A DNA stretch of 64,000 bases from Diphasiastrum complanatum (lineage: Eukaryota > Streptophyta > Lycopodiopsida > Lycopodiales > Lycopodiaceae). Position numbers and translations under genes: made by a program. A model generated the notes under the pieces. The model saw only the letters and a list, made by a program, of their open reading frames with translations. It was not told the origin of the DNA and did no database searches. Where the stretch lies: the NCBI GenBank assembly GCA_029204225.1, contig CM055093.1, positions 21,235,701-21,299,700 on the forward strand, read 5' to 3'. Numbering within the stretch: the stretch's first letter is position 1; each line of letters starts with the position of its first letter. This document shows positions 1 to 13,600 of this stretch, in pieces.

Positions 1-78
<78 letters not shown>
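1..78. repeat. (TC)n microsatellite
   Basis: An uninterrupted TC dinucleotide run starts at the window edge and ends where the sequence turns to gccctctttctc. It probably continues outside the window. Confidence 0.97.
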
Positions 79-85
<7 letters not shown>

Positions 86-261
86 TTCTCTCCCCTCGGG
101 CTTCTGCAGAATAGTCCGCTGCCCGCTTGCCCTTTTTTTTTTTTTTTTTTTTTAAAAAAAAAACGCGTCCGGGGCTCGGACACATTCTGGGCCCCGGACA
201 TGTCCACGTCCAGACGCTGGACGCGTCTGGGAAAAGGCCGCGTCCGGCCCGGACCCTCATG

Positions 262-265
<4 letters not shown>
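79..265. mobile_element. Partial GC-rich MITE-like element
   Basis: A GC-rich block made of repeated gcgtccgg / ggacgcgt words around a poly-T/poly-A core. Its right end (ggcccggaccctcatgtctg, 246-265) is identical to the right end of the 268-bp element at 55285-55552, so both belong to one family. The left end is not clear because it merges with the TC-rich stretch. The right end abuts an AT run, so a target duplication cannot be read. Confidence 0.6.

Positions 266-320
<55 letters not shown>
266..320. repeat. (AT)n microsatellite
   Basis: A pure AT dinucleotide run between the MITE-like block and the 8-bp duplication that begins the first hAT element. Confidence 0.95.
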
Positions 321-323
<3 letters not shown>

Positions 324-681
324 TATACCATAGGTCCCGCGGTACTGGGTACAGCGGATCCTGGTACCGCGGGACCATACTGGTACCGCGGTACCACAAT
401 ATAATATATTATTTAATATTTAATATTTTTTTAAAAAAAATTCAACCTAAAACTACCCGCCCCCTCGCATTTCATCTCAAATTTTTTTGCGCCCTCCTCC
501 GCCCTGCCATTGCTGTTGTTTTTGCCTACCTGCCTTCTGATTCCTTGCGTCACCCTTCGCCCACGCAACGCCTTGCCTTGCATCTGACTTGCTTCGCCCT
601 GCCTTCGCCCATTTTCAGCGTCTCTCCAACAGTGAACCCTGCTGTTTTTTTTCCAGCAATCCATCCCTCATTTCATCTGCA

Positions 682-3600
682 ATGGTGCAATCCGACCTTT
701 CCAATCTGTGGGACGAGGTAGACATTGTCAGGCGGGTTGCCGACAAGGCCAACAAGACCGGTCAGAAGATCGTGCGTTGCCGATACTGTCTCGTCGAGTT
801 TGCTGCATCCCTCACTCGCCTTAAAGGCCATCTGCTCGGTGCACGTGCCAAAAATGGTGCCACCTTGAATGCTGCCCCTTGTGGCAGCATGACCGTCCCC
901 GACAGGCAGCGACTATTGGACACCTACGGGCCGCGGCTCGTGGCAGGGGAGAACACCATTTCGGAGGGCATTCTCCGATTTTGCACCGCCCCTTATGTGG
1001 CTGACCCAGAGTTGCTGCCTGCTTGGCTGGCACGCACGAGGAGAGGGAGTGCATCCTCCTCCGGTCCCTTTGCCCCTCATCCCCCTCGGACAGTTCTGCC
1101 TCACGCACCCCCATCTGCTCAGATTTCGGTGGATCCCGTCCCATCGCGTCCGCCAGTTGCCACTGCAGTTCCACCACCACCCACTGTTGCTCGCACTCCC
1201 CAAGTCTACGACTTTCTCATGGACTGTCCGCCACCCGAGCAGGCCCAGGATGCTACTGCTGGGGCCTTCGAGGATGTGGAAGAGATCCCTTCTTCCTTCC
1301 CTTCCCATCCGGATGACCTCCTCAGCCAGCAGTTTTCGTACCCTAGGCCAGATGTTGCCCCTCCACCAGTGCACCCCACCTATGCTGCTGCACCCATCCC
1401 TGCCAGTGCATCCCACTCTCCCCATTCCACGTCTACAGCCGATGCATCCACCAGTGCCCAGCCTGTCGCGTCATCGTCCATTCCCGTCACGGTTGGTGCA
1501 CCGTGCTGGAGGTCCACCACGTTGCCCACTAGGGAGAGCCCTTGTGCAGCAGACCATTCGCGGCGCGCATCAGCCGCACATGGACAGAGAGGCCACACAG
1601 GCCGTGGCCAGTCTGATTTACGAGCTGAACCTGCCCTTTGCCATCACCGACTCTGAGCCCTTTAGAAGGGCCTTCCGCCTTACACAGTCTGTCAGCCCTA
1701 GCTGGAGAGTCCCTGGTTCAGAGGTTGTCCGCACACACATGCTGAGGGATAGGGTCGACTCCTTGTCTAGAGAGATGGAGCCTCTACGTCGGCACTGGGC
1801 CACTTACGGTTACAGCATCATGTCCGATGGTTGGATTGATGTCAGGAGGAGGCCGATCCTCAACATGCTGGTCTCCAGCTGCATGGGCACACAATTTTTG
1901 AGGGCAGTGGATTGCGGCAGGGTGGGGAGAGTCATATCTGCAGAGTTCATGTTTGATGTCATTAGGTCTTCCATCCTAGCCATAGGCCCACAGCATGTGG
2001 TCACGGTGGTGACGGACAATGCCACGAACTGCATTCAGATGGGTGTACTGCTAGAGGCCGAGTTCTCTCATATTGTTCATACCCCCTGTGCAGCCCACGG
2101 CATAGACCTTCTAATGGGGGACATTGGAGCACTTCCCTGGGTTAGAGCCATCGTCCAGGAGGCCCTCTTCCCGGTGACTTTTGTCACCAGAAAGAGGCGT
2201 GTTCTTGCCATGTTCCGGGTGTTCAGCCATCTGGACCTCCGTAAGCCAGCCCCCACACGCTTTGCATTCGACTTGGTGGTCATCGACCGTTTGATCAGGT
2301 GCAGGGCCCAGCTTCTACAGATGGTTGCCAATGATTTTTGGGGTGCCAGTACATTTCCGCACACTGAGGATGGGGAGCACTTTTCTTCCACGGTGAGGGG
2401 AGACCAGTTTTGGAGGGATGCACAGACATTGTCAGGACTGCTTCGACCACTCTACATTGTGCTCCGCATGGCTGACAGCGAGGGGTCGACACTTGGACTG
2501 GTGTATGAGCTCATGGACCGGATTGGACAGTTTCTGCAGCTGCCCATCTTGCAGCCAGAGAGGTAAGCGGTACAGTGTTGTAATTGACCTTTATCTTTTC
2601 AGTACTTGCTAGTTTGTTTTTCTGTCAATGCTAAGTTTTTTCGTAATGCCCCAAACCACATGCCCCTCACCTGCAGGATGACAGAGCTGAAGTTCATCTG
2701 GGAGACGCGGTGGAACTACTTCCACAGGAGTATCCACAGCGTTGCACACATACTGCATCCCCTCTTCCTCTCTCCGACACAGATCGCAGACAGAGAGCTC
2801 GAGGCCGATTGGCTTCAGTTCATTCACAGAGTGGGTCCACACATGGGTTTGGATCCTATCAGGCTCATGGAGGAGCTCGCTGCATTTCTTTTCGGCATGG
2901 GCACATTCGGCCACCCGGCTGCCCAGGATCCAGAGAGGAGGCAGCTACCCATTACCTGGTGGTCCATGTTCGGTAGCACATACCCATCTATACAGCGTCT
3001 TGCACTGTGTGTCCTTTCTCAGGTATGCATCTCATTTTACCCTCCATTTTTGTGTTTCGTTGAAGTTCCACCTCTGCCACAATGTGCTGAAGTATTTCAA
3101 TTCACGCACCACAGGATTGTGCTGCCTCCGTGTGTGAGCGTAATTGGAGCACATGGGCACTCATTCACACGAGGAGAAGAAACCGGTTGTCAGTGAGTCA
3201 GTTGGAGCGGTTGGTGTTCTGTAGCACCAACGCACGTCTCGCCAGGAGACTTCCGACCATTACGAGCGCATTGCAGGTGATAAGCTAATCTTTCATAGCA
3301 TGTTGGTTGACTCCTGGTATGTTGGTTTCATTACTTGATAAAGTTGTCTCTTTGACATGCAAATTTTAAACCTTGCAGACGAAGATATCAGATTTGGAGC
3401 GCCAGGTTGACTTGCCTACGGACAACACCCATCCCATGCCTGCAGATGACCTCGGCACAGTTGATGGCAGAGAGAGAGAGGGAGCTTGCCGAGATGAGAG
3501 AGAGAGAGCTTGGGCTTGAGCACAGAGAGCCCCCATTGTATGAGGCAGATGAGCCAGTGTCAGAGGATGAGCATGATGAGGATGAGCCCATTCGGGTTGT

Positions 3601-5005
3601 GTTTGCCAGACCAGAGAGGGATGAGGCAGATTATACAGGTGCAGGGCACACGCCACGGGCAGGGGTCACAGGTGCATCACGTGGCAGAGGTGGGACACAT
3701 GGCACAGGTTATACCGGCAAACAGGCAGGGCACACAGGGGGGGGCCAGTGGCATACCTACCTATGTCGACATGATGGTGGAGGCTCTTGATAGAGGGCAG
3801 AGTGGTTTAGATGCCGGTCCCGCAGATGTTTGGATGCGTGCAGCACAGAGTCATGGCCGTTACTACGACAGCACACCAGAGGAGGCACCTGATGACTTTC
3901 ATTGCACAGATTGGGAGGCCATGCAGGGTCTACAGGGTGCACATGATGAGGCACGGGATGAGGCTTGGGTTGATTCAGGGGTTGGTGCACAGGATGATTC
4001 AGAGGTTGGTGCACAGGATGATTTAGAGGCTATTGCACAGGATGAGTCCCAGAGCCCAGAGCATTTGTATTCGGATGCCCAGCTGGCCGACTTGGTTGCC
4101 ACATTGGATTCAGAGGCCTAGCAGATGCCGAGTGTCAGGGCGCCCCCATCATCTCTTGCCAGCATGCCATACACAGAGTCCCAGCCAGAGCAGCCGCATG
4201 AGGTGCCTACAGTTCCTCCAGCTCCTCAGAGGGTGTATGTGCGTCGCACAGCTCCTCCAGTGCCACCGATGCCATTTAGGCCTGCAGCCCCTCCATCGTC
4301 GTCCACTTCTGCAGCACCAGGTCTCCATGGCAGGCCACCATCTGTGCCCAGGTTTTCTCTGCAGCGCCCACATCCACAGTGGCTCCTCCAGTGGCAGCAC
4401 CCACGTCACATCCTCCTCCTTTGGCAGCACCCAGGATGTACCAGTACCGGCCACCACAGCGCCCCTTTCAGTACATATCGCCACTGTACTCGCCTCCTGC
4501 ACAGCCAGTTCCTCCACCTGCAGTAGCCCCACGGGCACACACTCCACGAGCTCATCCTCCTCGCTCAGTTGCACAGGGAGTTCCCTCTTTCGCTTCCCTA
4601 TCCCAGCTGGCCTCAGCTTGGGCCCAGCCTAGCCAGCCAGGTGATTTGCATGGGGGTGACGAGGCATTGACAGCTCCTCTTGTCCGCAAGAGACCAGGAA
4701 GGCCCAAGGGTGCACCGAACAAGAAAGGCAAGGCATAGAAACTGCCAGGGAGGAGAGGACGACCACGCAGGGCTCCAGGTATAGGTGGAGGTGCAGTATC
4801 GCAGCCAGTTGGAGCAGGTGTTGTTGGTTTGGCCTGCTTGGGGGCTGATGTGGAGGCTGACTGGGAGGATGAGGATGACAAGTCTTCCCCCTCGGATACA
4901 CAGCCCATGCCAGTTCCAGACAGGTAGAGATATCGGCGGCGAGAGTCAGCTCGGGGCCCTGAGTTGTCTCCAGAGCATTCGTCTGAGTCAGAGCCAGAGC
5001 ATTGA
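682..5005 (+). pseudogene. hAT transposase with BED finger, DUF659 and C-terminal dimerisation region (decayed)
   Basis: The likely start at 682 begins MVQSDLSNLWDEVD. A C-x2-C ... H BED-type finger follows (CRYCLVEF, then LKGHLLG). A long Pro/Ser/Ala linker comes next. The DUF659 region (GYSIMSDGWIDVRRRP, then VVTDNATNC) is read in another frame from about 1500 to 2562, so a frameshift or unrecognised intron lies near 1440-1560. Good splice sites bound introns 2563-2676, 3023-3114 and 3277-3378. Exon 3115-3276 carries the hAT dimerisation signature (CERNWSTWALIHTRRRNRL). The tail is acidic, then proline-rich, and ends in two AT-hook-like motifs (KRPGRPKG and GRRGRPR). It contains in-frame TAG codons at 4119, 4736 and 4925 and at least one more frameshift. 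A TGA at 5003 may be the original terminator. It was probably once an autonomous transposase and looks inactive now. Confidence 0.85.
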
Positions 5006-6389
5006 TTGTGGCTCTGTTGTTTTAGTTTCAGTAGTTTGTCTCTAGCAGACGGTCTACCATTGTACTCAGATGATTTTTCACACTATATACAGTGTTTGGC
5101 CTACATTATTTGCTGCACATTGTGCGTATGTCGCTCTGTACATGTGATGCTTTATTTTATGTCGAAGAATTCTATGTGCGTGTGTGAATCCTATTTTCAT
5201 TTAATTTCGTTTGAAGTGAATGCTAGCTTCACATATATGCACCTACATCATGAGCATAGCAATCACCCCTACACCCCAAACGACATTTCATAAACACATG
5301 TAATACATCTGCATTTAAAAAAATTACAGAGATTGCATCTTACATGACCAGGCTCGCGTTGCACAAAAAACAACTATGTATATATTCAACCGTTGTATCA
5401 AGATAACATCACATATACTGTCATTTTTTTAAGCAGCCATCTAGTTATTTGCTGCACCATAAACTGCCGAAAACTACATAGCAACAGTCCGCCACATACG
5501 GCTGGACCTTATCTATTCTAAACATCCCTCACTGATCCTCCACCGACTCCTCGCCCTCGTCTGGTGCATTGTTTTGTCGCTCTTGCTCTGCCTCCCGGTT
5601 AGCCCGAGCTGCCTCTTGGTTAGCCCAACGTCTGGCCGCCCTTTCCCTGACCATGATGAGCTGCCGTCGTGTGAAATTCATTCCGATCTGCTCATCCAGA
5701 TCCAGCTCGACAGCGGGGACAGGATCCACAGCGGGGGCGGGTGGCTCCGGTTCCGGATTTCTCTGTCGAGTCTATCGCAGCATCTCTCGGATATCTGCCT
5801 CTTGCTTTCGATGTCTCTCGTTGTGCCTTCGGATATGTTCCTCAAGCTTCCTCCTGGCTTCGCCCTCGGGCTTCGGTGGTATGCACTCTGCCATCTCGAT
5901 CGACCTTCTCCTCATAGCACCCTGGTCCTTGAACACCCTCTCATAGCACCCTGGCTCTCAAACAGCTTCTCACAGCTTGTCACCGGCTCTCGCTTGCTCT
6001 CTCACTGTCTATCACTAGCTCTCTCACAGCCTCTGAAAATGCCGACCACAATGGCATTGTGAGTGCCTATTTATCCCCACAGCCTGATCGGCCATGTGGA
6101 TCCCCATCATCCCTCCATGTGCCTCTGTACCTGCCCCCATATGATGCTCCCCCCTGTGTTGGTCTCCCATTGGGCCCATGGTCTGCTCACCCACAATGTC
6201 CATGTGCCTCTGTACTTGCCCCCATGTGATGCTACCCCCCTGTGTTGGTCTCCCACTGGCCCCTCGGTCTGCTCACTCGCAGTGCCCATGTGCCACTGCA
6301 ACAGTCCCCTGCCTCATGTACTGTACCCTCTTTTTTTACACCCAGAACCCCCTTTTTTTACTTTTTTTTGTCCTTTTTTGGTAGTTAAT

Positions 6390-6600
6390 ATGCAAAAAAA
6401 AATTATTAAAAATATATTAAAAAATAAAAAAATTATTAAAAATGGTACCGCGGATCCCAAGGCGGTACCGTACCGGCGGTACCACGAGGTACTATGCAAA
6501 AAAAAATTATTAAAAATATATTAAAAAATAAAAAAATTATTAAAAATGGTACCGCGGATCCCAGGGCGGTACCGTACCGGCGGTACCACGAGGTACTATG
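6390..6600. repeat. Tandem duplication of the hAT element's right end
   Basis: A unit of 104 bp (from 6390 and again from 6494) is repeated almost exactly. Each copy has an A/T-rich stretch, then ggtaccgcggatccca, then ggcggtaccgtaccggcgg and the terminal ggtactatg. The only difference I see is caagg versus cagggc. Only the outer copy touches the 8-bp target duplication. Confidence 0.9.
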
Positions 6601-6608
6601 GTATATAC

Positions 6609-7607
6609 ACATATATCTCCAAATGTACTCTTTGAATAATGCTAGAACATCATATCTAAAAAAATGGATTTGGAAGTATGACCAACCATTGCACAATTCT
6701 CATTTTCAATGCCTACCTTTCAAGTTTAGAGGAAGCTTCACCTATCAAGCACATCTCTCATGCACTTTCTGCTAGTTGAAACTTGGGCAAGGCCATGCAT
6801 ATATAAATAAAAAATGAAATATGCTCTAAATTGTCATAGAATCCAACTTTTAAAACCAATATTCTGGCATACTTGTAACAAAATACTTCTCAATCTTGAT
6901 TCTTGATTTTTGCTCAACGACACCATTTTGTGGAAAACATGTGGTGAAGAGGCAAAGTGTTCAAAAATAGTAAGCTTTCAAATTGCCTTTGCTAGAAGTG
7001 GAACACTTTATGGTCCAATTGTTCCAAAAACCATGATTTTTCTTCCCTTTAGGTTGATCAACATCTTAGAGCCAATTATAAATGTTATTTACCACTTTAA
7101 ACAAAGTTTGTTGGTCTTCCTTTAATTCTCTTCTTTGAGCAGGATAAAGTAGAAGGCTTGCCCTCCATTTATAGCATTTAAGCAAATGGAGCGTTAAAGA
7201 TTTATCAAATCAATCAGAACATGTTGAGATGAGAGCAAGGAGCTTAAATTTGAGATTAAGCAAGGAAAGGTTTCAGAAACATAGGCATAGTGAGGAAGCC
7301 CAAATACAGCTCATTAAGGATAAGGCTGAGAAGTAGAGAATACAGACTACAAGACGAGGCCCGCCACTGCTTTCTCATCAGGAGAAGAGAAGATGAACAG
7401 CCATGCAATTTAAAAAAAAAAACTGGATCACAATTTTTTCTAGTCACCACATGTATATTATGCAGTAAAAAGCACTTCTATGATCAGATTTCAACAATAA
7501 CTTGGACCAAGAAAGCTTCAAGGTGTTAAATGCTTATCAAGGATTGTAAAATTTGCACAAAGAGAAATGCCATTGGAAGATATAACCTTTTTGAAGTGTA
7601 GGCTTAC
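6609..7607. other. Intronic DNA left of transaldolase exon 9
   Basis: This stretch is AT-rich with no open frame or splice-bounded exon that I can tie to the transaldolase gene or to a transposon. The remaining transaldolase exons were searched for here and not found, so they must lie left of position 1. Confidence 0.6.
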
Positions 7608-7685
7608 CAGATGAACTCCAGGATCCACCCCCTTTTTACATAATTCTTCGATCTCTTTGTCTCCTGTATTGTTTTGTGCCCATTC
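7608..7685 (-). CDS. Transaldolase exon 9 (last one in window)
   Basis: 78 bp between acceptor aataatag and donor GTAAGC. It encodes [20 protein letters not shown] then DPGVHL, in phase with exon 8. The donor shows that the reading frame continues in an exon beyond the left edge. Confidence 0.9.
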
Positions 7686-10600
7686 CTATTATTTGAAAAG
7701 GTGTTGATTTATAGTATCATGTATGTTCTTTTGAAGCTGGTTATAACAAAGAGGTGACCATGAAAGACCAAAAGAATTGGCGAATGAGCTGTATCTATGC
7801 TCACCCGAACACGGCCAACAAATAGCTGTATGACTGAAACGCCAGCTTGAGCTGCAGCAGATACTTGTGAGAAGCTGCACACATTAATTTAACAAACTTT
7901 GTATTGAGTTAATAAGAACTTTACGTTCTCAATATGAGCATAACAAAATGCAAAATTCTTCGAACACAAAAACAAACTTCCTTGTCACCAAAATCACATC
8001 CAGATTTCATAAGATGGCTAGCCGACCTGTAGACAAGTGTCAGATGTGTCTGTATCCCCTCTGCCTCAAGCTGTCTTGCAGCTTCGATTCCCTGCCATGT
8101 GATTAAACCCAGAAAGACAGGAAGCAGATGGTGTTTTTTGTTGATCTAAATAATCCAAAGAGAGTACTGCTAGCGATCACATGCGTTGCTTGATATAAAT
8201 TCAAGGGACTTTCAAGTCAGCAATATGTTGCTGATGGATTATATTGACGTACCTGCCAGGTGGCAGGTATCTTGAAAAGAACTCTATCTGCTGAAATACC
8301 TGATTCGTTATACAGATTTCTCAGTTGGAAAACCTGTGATTATGCACGCTATCAGCAAAAGGAATCTAAGAAAATTCTAATAACTAATCTAATCAAACTT
8401 TTACACCCACTAAATGCTAAGCAACAATATGCACATAAAGGCTACTATCTTTCTATGCAGTTGTAAAAGATAGGGAACTCATTTTTTATGACACATTTGA
8501 ATGTAAATGAAAACTTAGATGCGGCGAACATGCAAAGTTAAGGATCTTACAACGTGCTTCAAAGCTTCCCAATTTCAGAAGTTCACCAAAGAAATACTTC
8601 GTTGGACATAGACAACAAGAAGCTCAAGTCTAACTTGAGATGATCTGATACGTGTCCACTTTTGTGCTTTCAAACCACCAACCAGCAGGCTAGCTGATAA
8701 CTTCTTCTGGAACTGTCAGTCCATAATGAAAGTTAAACTAGAAAACTCTAAAACAAACTCCAACGAGCAGGCAATCAATCAGCTTGTTCCAAGTTCACCT
8801 CCTTTCAATTGATGAAGTGGAGTTCCCTGACGATGCAAAAAAGCTAGTATCGACATCAGGGACTGACCGTATGCCATCAAAACTTTCTATTGCAGCTGAT
8901 GCCAATCGAAGTCCTTTTCCTTGCTCTCTAAAAGATTTGTCATTGCAATCACAATCTTTGCTTAAGTCTTGAAAAACCTTTTGTAGTATCCCGAAGACCT
9001 AAAAAGACTTCCAGATCTGACAAACTAGCTGGTGTTGGCCAATGCAATATGACTTCCACCTTTGTTGGGCCCATCTTTATTCTGATCTGGGAAATAAACT
9101 GGCTCAAAGAACTAATTTCTTTGGTAAAAAATTCACTTAGACTCTATAGCATATAACTCATGCTTTCTAAGAAATCGAAACACTTTTTGAGATGTCTCAA
9201 GTGTTCGGCTTTTGTCCTACTATAGACAAGAATGTTGTCTAAAAGACGGCCACAAACTTATAAAGGTACAGTCTTAAAACATTGTTCATCAAGGTATTGA
9301 AAACTGAACATTGCTGGAGCATTTGTAAGCCCAAATAGCAGCACTTTAAACTTATAAGGAACTTGAACCATCCTAAAGGCTATCTTAAGGACATCTTCTG
9401 GCTTGATCTGGACTTGGTGCTATCTTGTATCTTACTAGAATACTTAGCCCCTCCGAGGTTATCAAACAACTCGTCTACTCAAGGCATAGGATACTTATTC
9501 TTGATAGTTACCTAATCAAGGTTTCGATAATCTATGCACAAACACAAAGAACCATCTCCCTTCTGAACTATCAGAATTGGTGATGCCCAATGTGAGATAC
9601 TGGGTTGAATTTGTCTTTTTGTTAATATTCTAGGAGCGGTCTAAAACCTTTTTCATTTTCCTTGAGGCTTAATCTATAAGGAGGCTCAGAAATGGGTGTA
9701 GCTCCAAGGACTAAATATATAGCATGGTCTACTTCCCTACTGGGTAAAATTCCATCTAGTAAGTCATCTAAAAATACATCTTTTAAATCAACCAATAACT
9801 GTTTTGTAAGTATTAACTTGTTAAGTGATATAAAAATTACAAACATTTCGGATAAGTTGTAAGTCACAAAGGAGCACCTCATAATTAGCATCGTCGGTGA
9901 GCAGTCAGGGCTCCAAACTGCAAATCAATGGGCTATTTGGCAAATTGTGCTCTCCATGCAGCTCCACCCACTTCCCTGCGCACTCAAAGGAAATTGTATT
10001 GCCTTGATAACTTCTTTGTAGAGTAGAGCCAATCACATCCAAGGACAAGGTCTATCTGATCCAAGTTCATGATTTAGAAATTGAGATGATCCTAATAGCC
10101 CTGGATCTCTATCTCAAGGCCATTGATCATGGCATCCCATATTTTCTTATCTGGCCCTTTGGCTAGTGCGACAAATATGCTTGTGCTTGTTAGGGCTCTC
10201 CGATAGGTTCAATTTCTTGATTAAATAATAATTAATGAAGTTATGGGTAGCTCCACCACTCTCAATGTTTTACCCTTGATCTTGCCTCGCATGCAAACTA
10301 GATTGTGAGGTCCAAACTTTAAGGTCTCATTGAGCATGATTTTCATCCTATGCAAAACTTCTACTTCAATGACCGGTGAAGTAGCAAGGAAATGTAAGAA
10401 CTAAAATAGGTGATTCTATCGAGGGGCTATCTTAGCATAACCTAAACGTTTTCATGGTCCCTTAGAGCATTGCCTAGCATTATGCCCCTTGCCCATACAC
10501 AAAACACAAATTTTTCCATTTGTGCTTTGGTGCCATCTGCAAGCTTCAATGGTTCTATCACTAAAGGTTTGGCTTTCTTAGCCTTGACTTTCGTAGGGTT

Positions 10601-13600
10601 TCAAATTTTTTCCAATTAAAGAACTTTTTTTTAGGAGATGAAGGTCTAAGATCACTTTGAGACGAATTCGTTTGCTTAGCTTTTCTTCACCCTACTGAAT
10701 CGTCATAAATTTGGAAGAATTTAATGGCTTGCTCAAGAGTCCATAGAGAGTTTCGCTGAACTTACCTTATAATGTTCCTGCAAATCCCTAATGAACCTCC
10801 AACCTTGTGATAATCATCTATATTTGTAGGCTTAAGAATGGCTTCTCTATGATTCCAAATATAGTGAAGTAACAACCCTTCCATGATGAGTTTTTCCCAA
10901 GCTTGCCAGGCCCGTTCTAAGTCATTCTCAAGTAAGAATTCTTGTACAAATGCTTTCTCAAAGTCTTGTGAGGTAAAAATTCTTTTGAAAGGTTTTTTCA
11001 GAGTCTTGCCAAGTTTTAGGGGGTTGTCCTATATCCTGAAGACTCAACCACCACTTATAGGCCATGGGACCTAAGGACGAGCTAGCTTCAATCACACGCA
11101 AGTCGTCAGACGTGTTCTTTAGCATGCGAATATCCCTCCACTTACTAAGGAGGATCTAAAGAGCATCAATGTTTCTATCTCTTTCCTCCCATTAAAATTG
11201 GTGATCTAAGGTCCTTGAATAAGGCAAATTTGTGCTTGGATATGACTTCACCTATTTCCATTGGATCAACTGTGGCTAGAAGAGGGTTAGAAGAGTAATT
11301 GGGATTGGCAAGGTCAGTTTGTCATTTTCCATGTCGATAAGGTTCAAAAGTATAAGTCTTAAGAATATCTCTCCTTCTACTTATACTCTACCAAACTTAG
11401 GGCTAAAACTCTAGCACATTGATTGATGAGGCCTTGTGAGTTGGCTAGCCCAATCCATAGTCCATATGTGCATGGCCCCTCTTAAAGGGTTTAACACAAT
11501 ATGTATTAAAATGACGAATGGGCCCTTAACAACATAGTTGGTCTCTATAAAATTAATAATGGGATACTTTATTGTATGTCAAGAACAAGGGCACCTGCCA
11601 TAATTATCTTCATGAACCAATTTTCTCTTTGCAAGGATAATGGTGTTAGCCTCAATGATTGAAATTCAAATTCGACAATTGCATTGAGCTCTTAAGACAA
11701 AAAATTTCTGGGAGACATCATTCTTCTTTGGCCCTTTTCTAGAAACCCTCATTTTCCAGATTTAGTCAAAGTCATCTATTTTGGCAAAAATTGGAAATTC
11801 ATATACTTTTGGGAGTGCTTGTATCAAGGTGCATCGCACCTGTAGAGACAAATAGCACATTGATCAAACACTCTCTTCAAAGGGTTATTGCAAAATTAAA
11901 ATTTTGGTCAAAGGGATTAAGTTTTTACGTACAAACTGTTTTGTTTCACATTGGAGTGGATCATCAACTTGTCCTCTATTGTTCTATAACCGTTGGGATC
12001 CACTTCTTATCCATTTTGGCTTGCTAGAAGTGAAGTCATTGCAAAGTCAAACTTTGGCCAAATTGGGAATATTTTAGTATTTGTCTACAAGATTTTGTTC
12101 AGATTCCCATTGGATCTTCCTCCACTTTGCAATTGAAGGAATTCATAACGCTTTACAACTCATTGATCAAACATTCTAACCTCGAGAAATTGCAATTTGA
12201 AGCTCTTTCACATTTTTGGCACCTCACTATTTTTATACTTTTTGTCGTGACGAGCTTAGCACATGTTATAGAGGTAGTTTAAGAAGCCAATTGTACTAGC
12301 ACCGAAGTTAGTAGCTCGACTTCAACCTCATAACGTACTTCTGCTAATGCACAAGATGTACATCATGAGGTACATACTACTGCCATGCGGACAAACTTTC
12401 TTTAGATGAGAACCACACTCACAGTTGTGGTGATTATCAAATGCAAAACCACCTACTTAGTATGTTGCAAAGCATACACTCCATAGCAGCCACATAATAA
12501 TAATAATATTGGTAATCAGCCAAATTATTACAATTGCCTTCCAACATCACGTCCCTATTGTTATTGTTCCAGGTGTTGTTGCAGATTCCAACAACGAAGT
12601 TATGACCCACATACATGCATAGTCAAGCACAAACATTAGTTAATTCCACAGCAGAGGACAAGGCTCGTGATCATCTTAGGGCTATTATGCATGATAGTGT
12701 TCTGACGCTATTGAAGCAGATTATGATGCAGTATGACATATCTAGTCATGCCTTCATTTCGCATATAGTTTGGGGTACTATGTATCCTTTTGCATTCAGG
12801 CAACTAATTTTTATGATGTTTCAACATGCACGTTTGGCATGGGTGCATAAGTCATGGCCTTCTTGATAGTCAGCGCTTATGACACAACGACGGTATTCAT
12901 GGGTCACTGGTGCCTTGATATATATTTGGATAATGCTTCATATATGGTCTATTTTTCTTATCACTGGCAAATCTGCGATTGAGTTCATGACAAGTATGTT
13001 ATCATGTGATCTTAGCCACAAAACTTATTCAACACGTCCTTGTATACCTGTTTGGAAAAATTTCAAGTTGAAATCAAATTTTGAAGTGACATATTAGGAT
13101 CCTTAAATGCAAAAACTGTAAGATGGATTATACTAGAAGCAAGCAAGTACGATTCTTTTATCAAGGGAAATAGGTGTATCAATGAGCACAAAGCTCACTG
13201 CATCAAAGGACCCCAAGATCTTGACAGTCATCAACCTCCAAAATTTTCCTTTGAAAAATCTGGTGATTGATGATATAAGAACTGAACCACAGATTGCCAC
13301 CATTAGTTTAGAATCGAAATTCAAAATGCTCAATGAAAGAGTGAAACTAAGATGTGTGTAACCAATGTCGTTGAAGAAAAACCAATTAAACCAGGACTTG
13401 TTTTAAGTTTACTAGAGGCTACATGCAGCAATTCCAAAATGTAGTCTCTTATTTTAGAAAGGGAGTTGGTATGATCTCAAACCAGTCGGTATGTATGTTG
13501 TTTTCATCCAAACTTGACAGACTGCAAGATATCAATTTAGAAAGTACACTCAGATGGTAAGCCTTCATGAATAATACCAAACTGATTAGGAGAGACAACC

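Larger units (their letters stand above)
329..6600 (+). mobile_element. hAT-superfamily DNA transposon, 6.3 kb (family A)
   Basis: The element is bounded by a perfect 8-bp direct repeat gtatatac (321-328 and 6601-6608), the duplication size typical of hAT insertions. The left end reads cataggtcccgcggtac. The right end read on the other strand gives catagtacctcgtggtac, so the ends are imperfect inverted repeats. Subterminal DNA is rich in ggtaccgcgg words. Inside, on the plus strand, lies a spliced transposase gene with BED finger, DUF659 and hAT dimerisation regions. The right end is present twice in tandem (6390-6600). The element lies to the left of the last visible transaldolase exon, so probably in an intron of that gene. 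The caveat is that gtatatac is its own reverse complement and sits next to an AT run, but the inverted ends support the boundaries independently. Confidence 0.9.
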
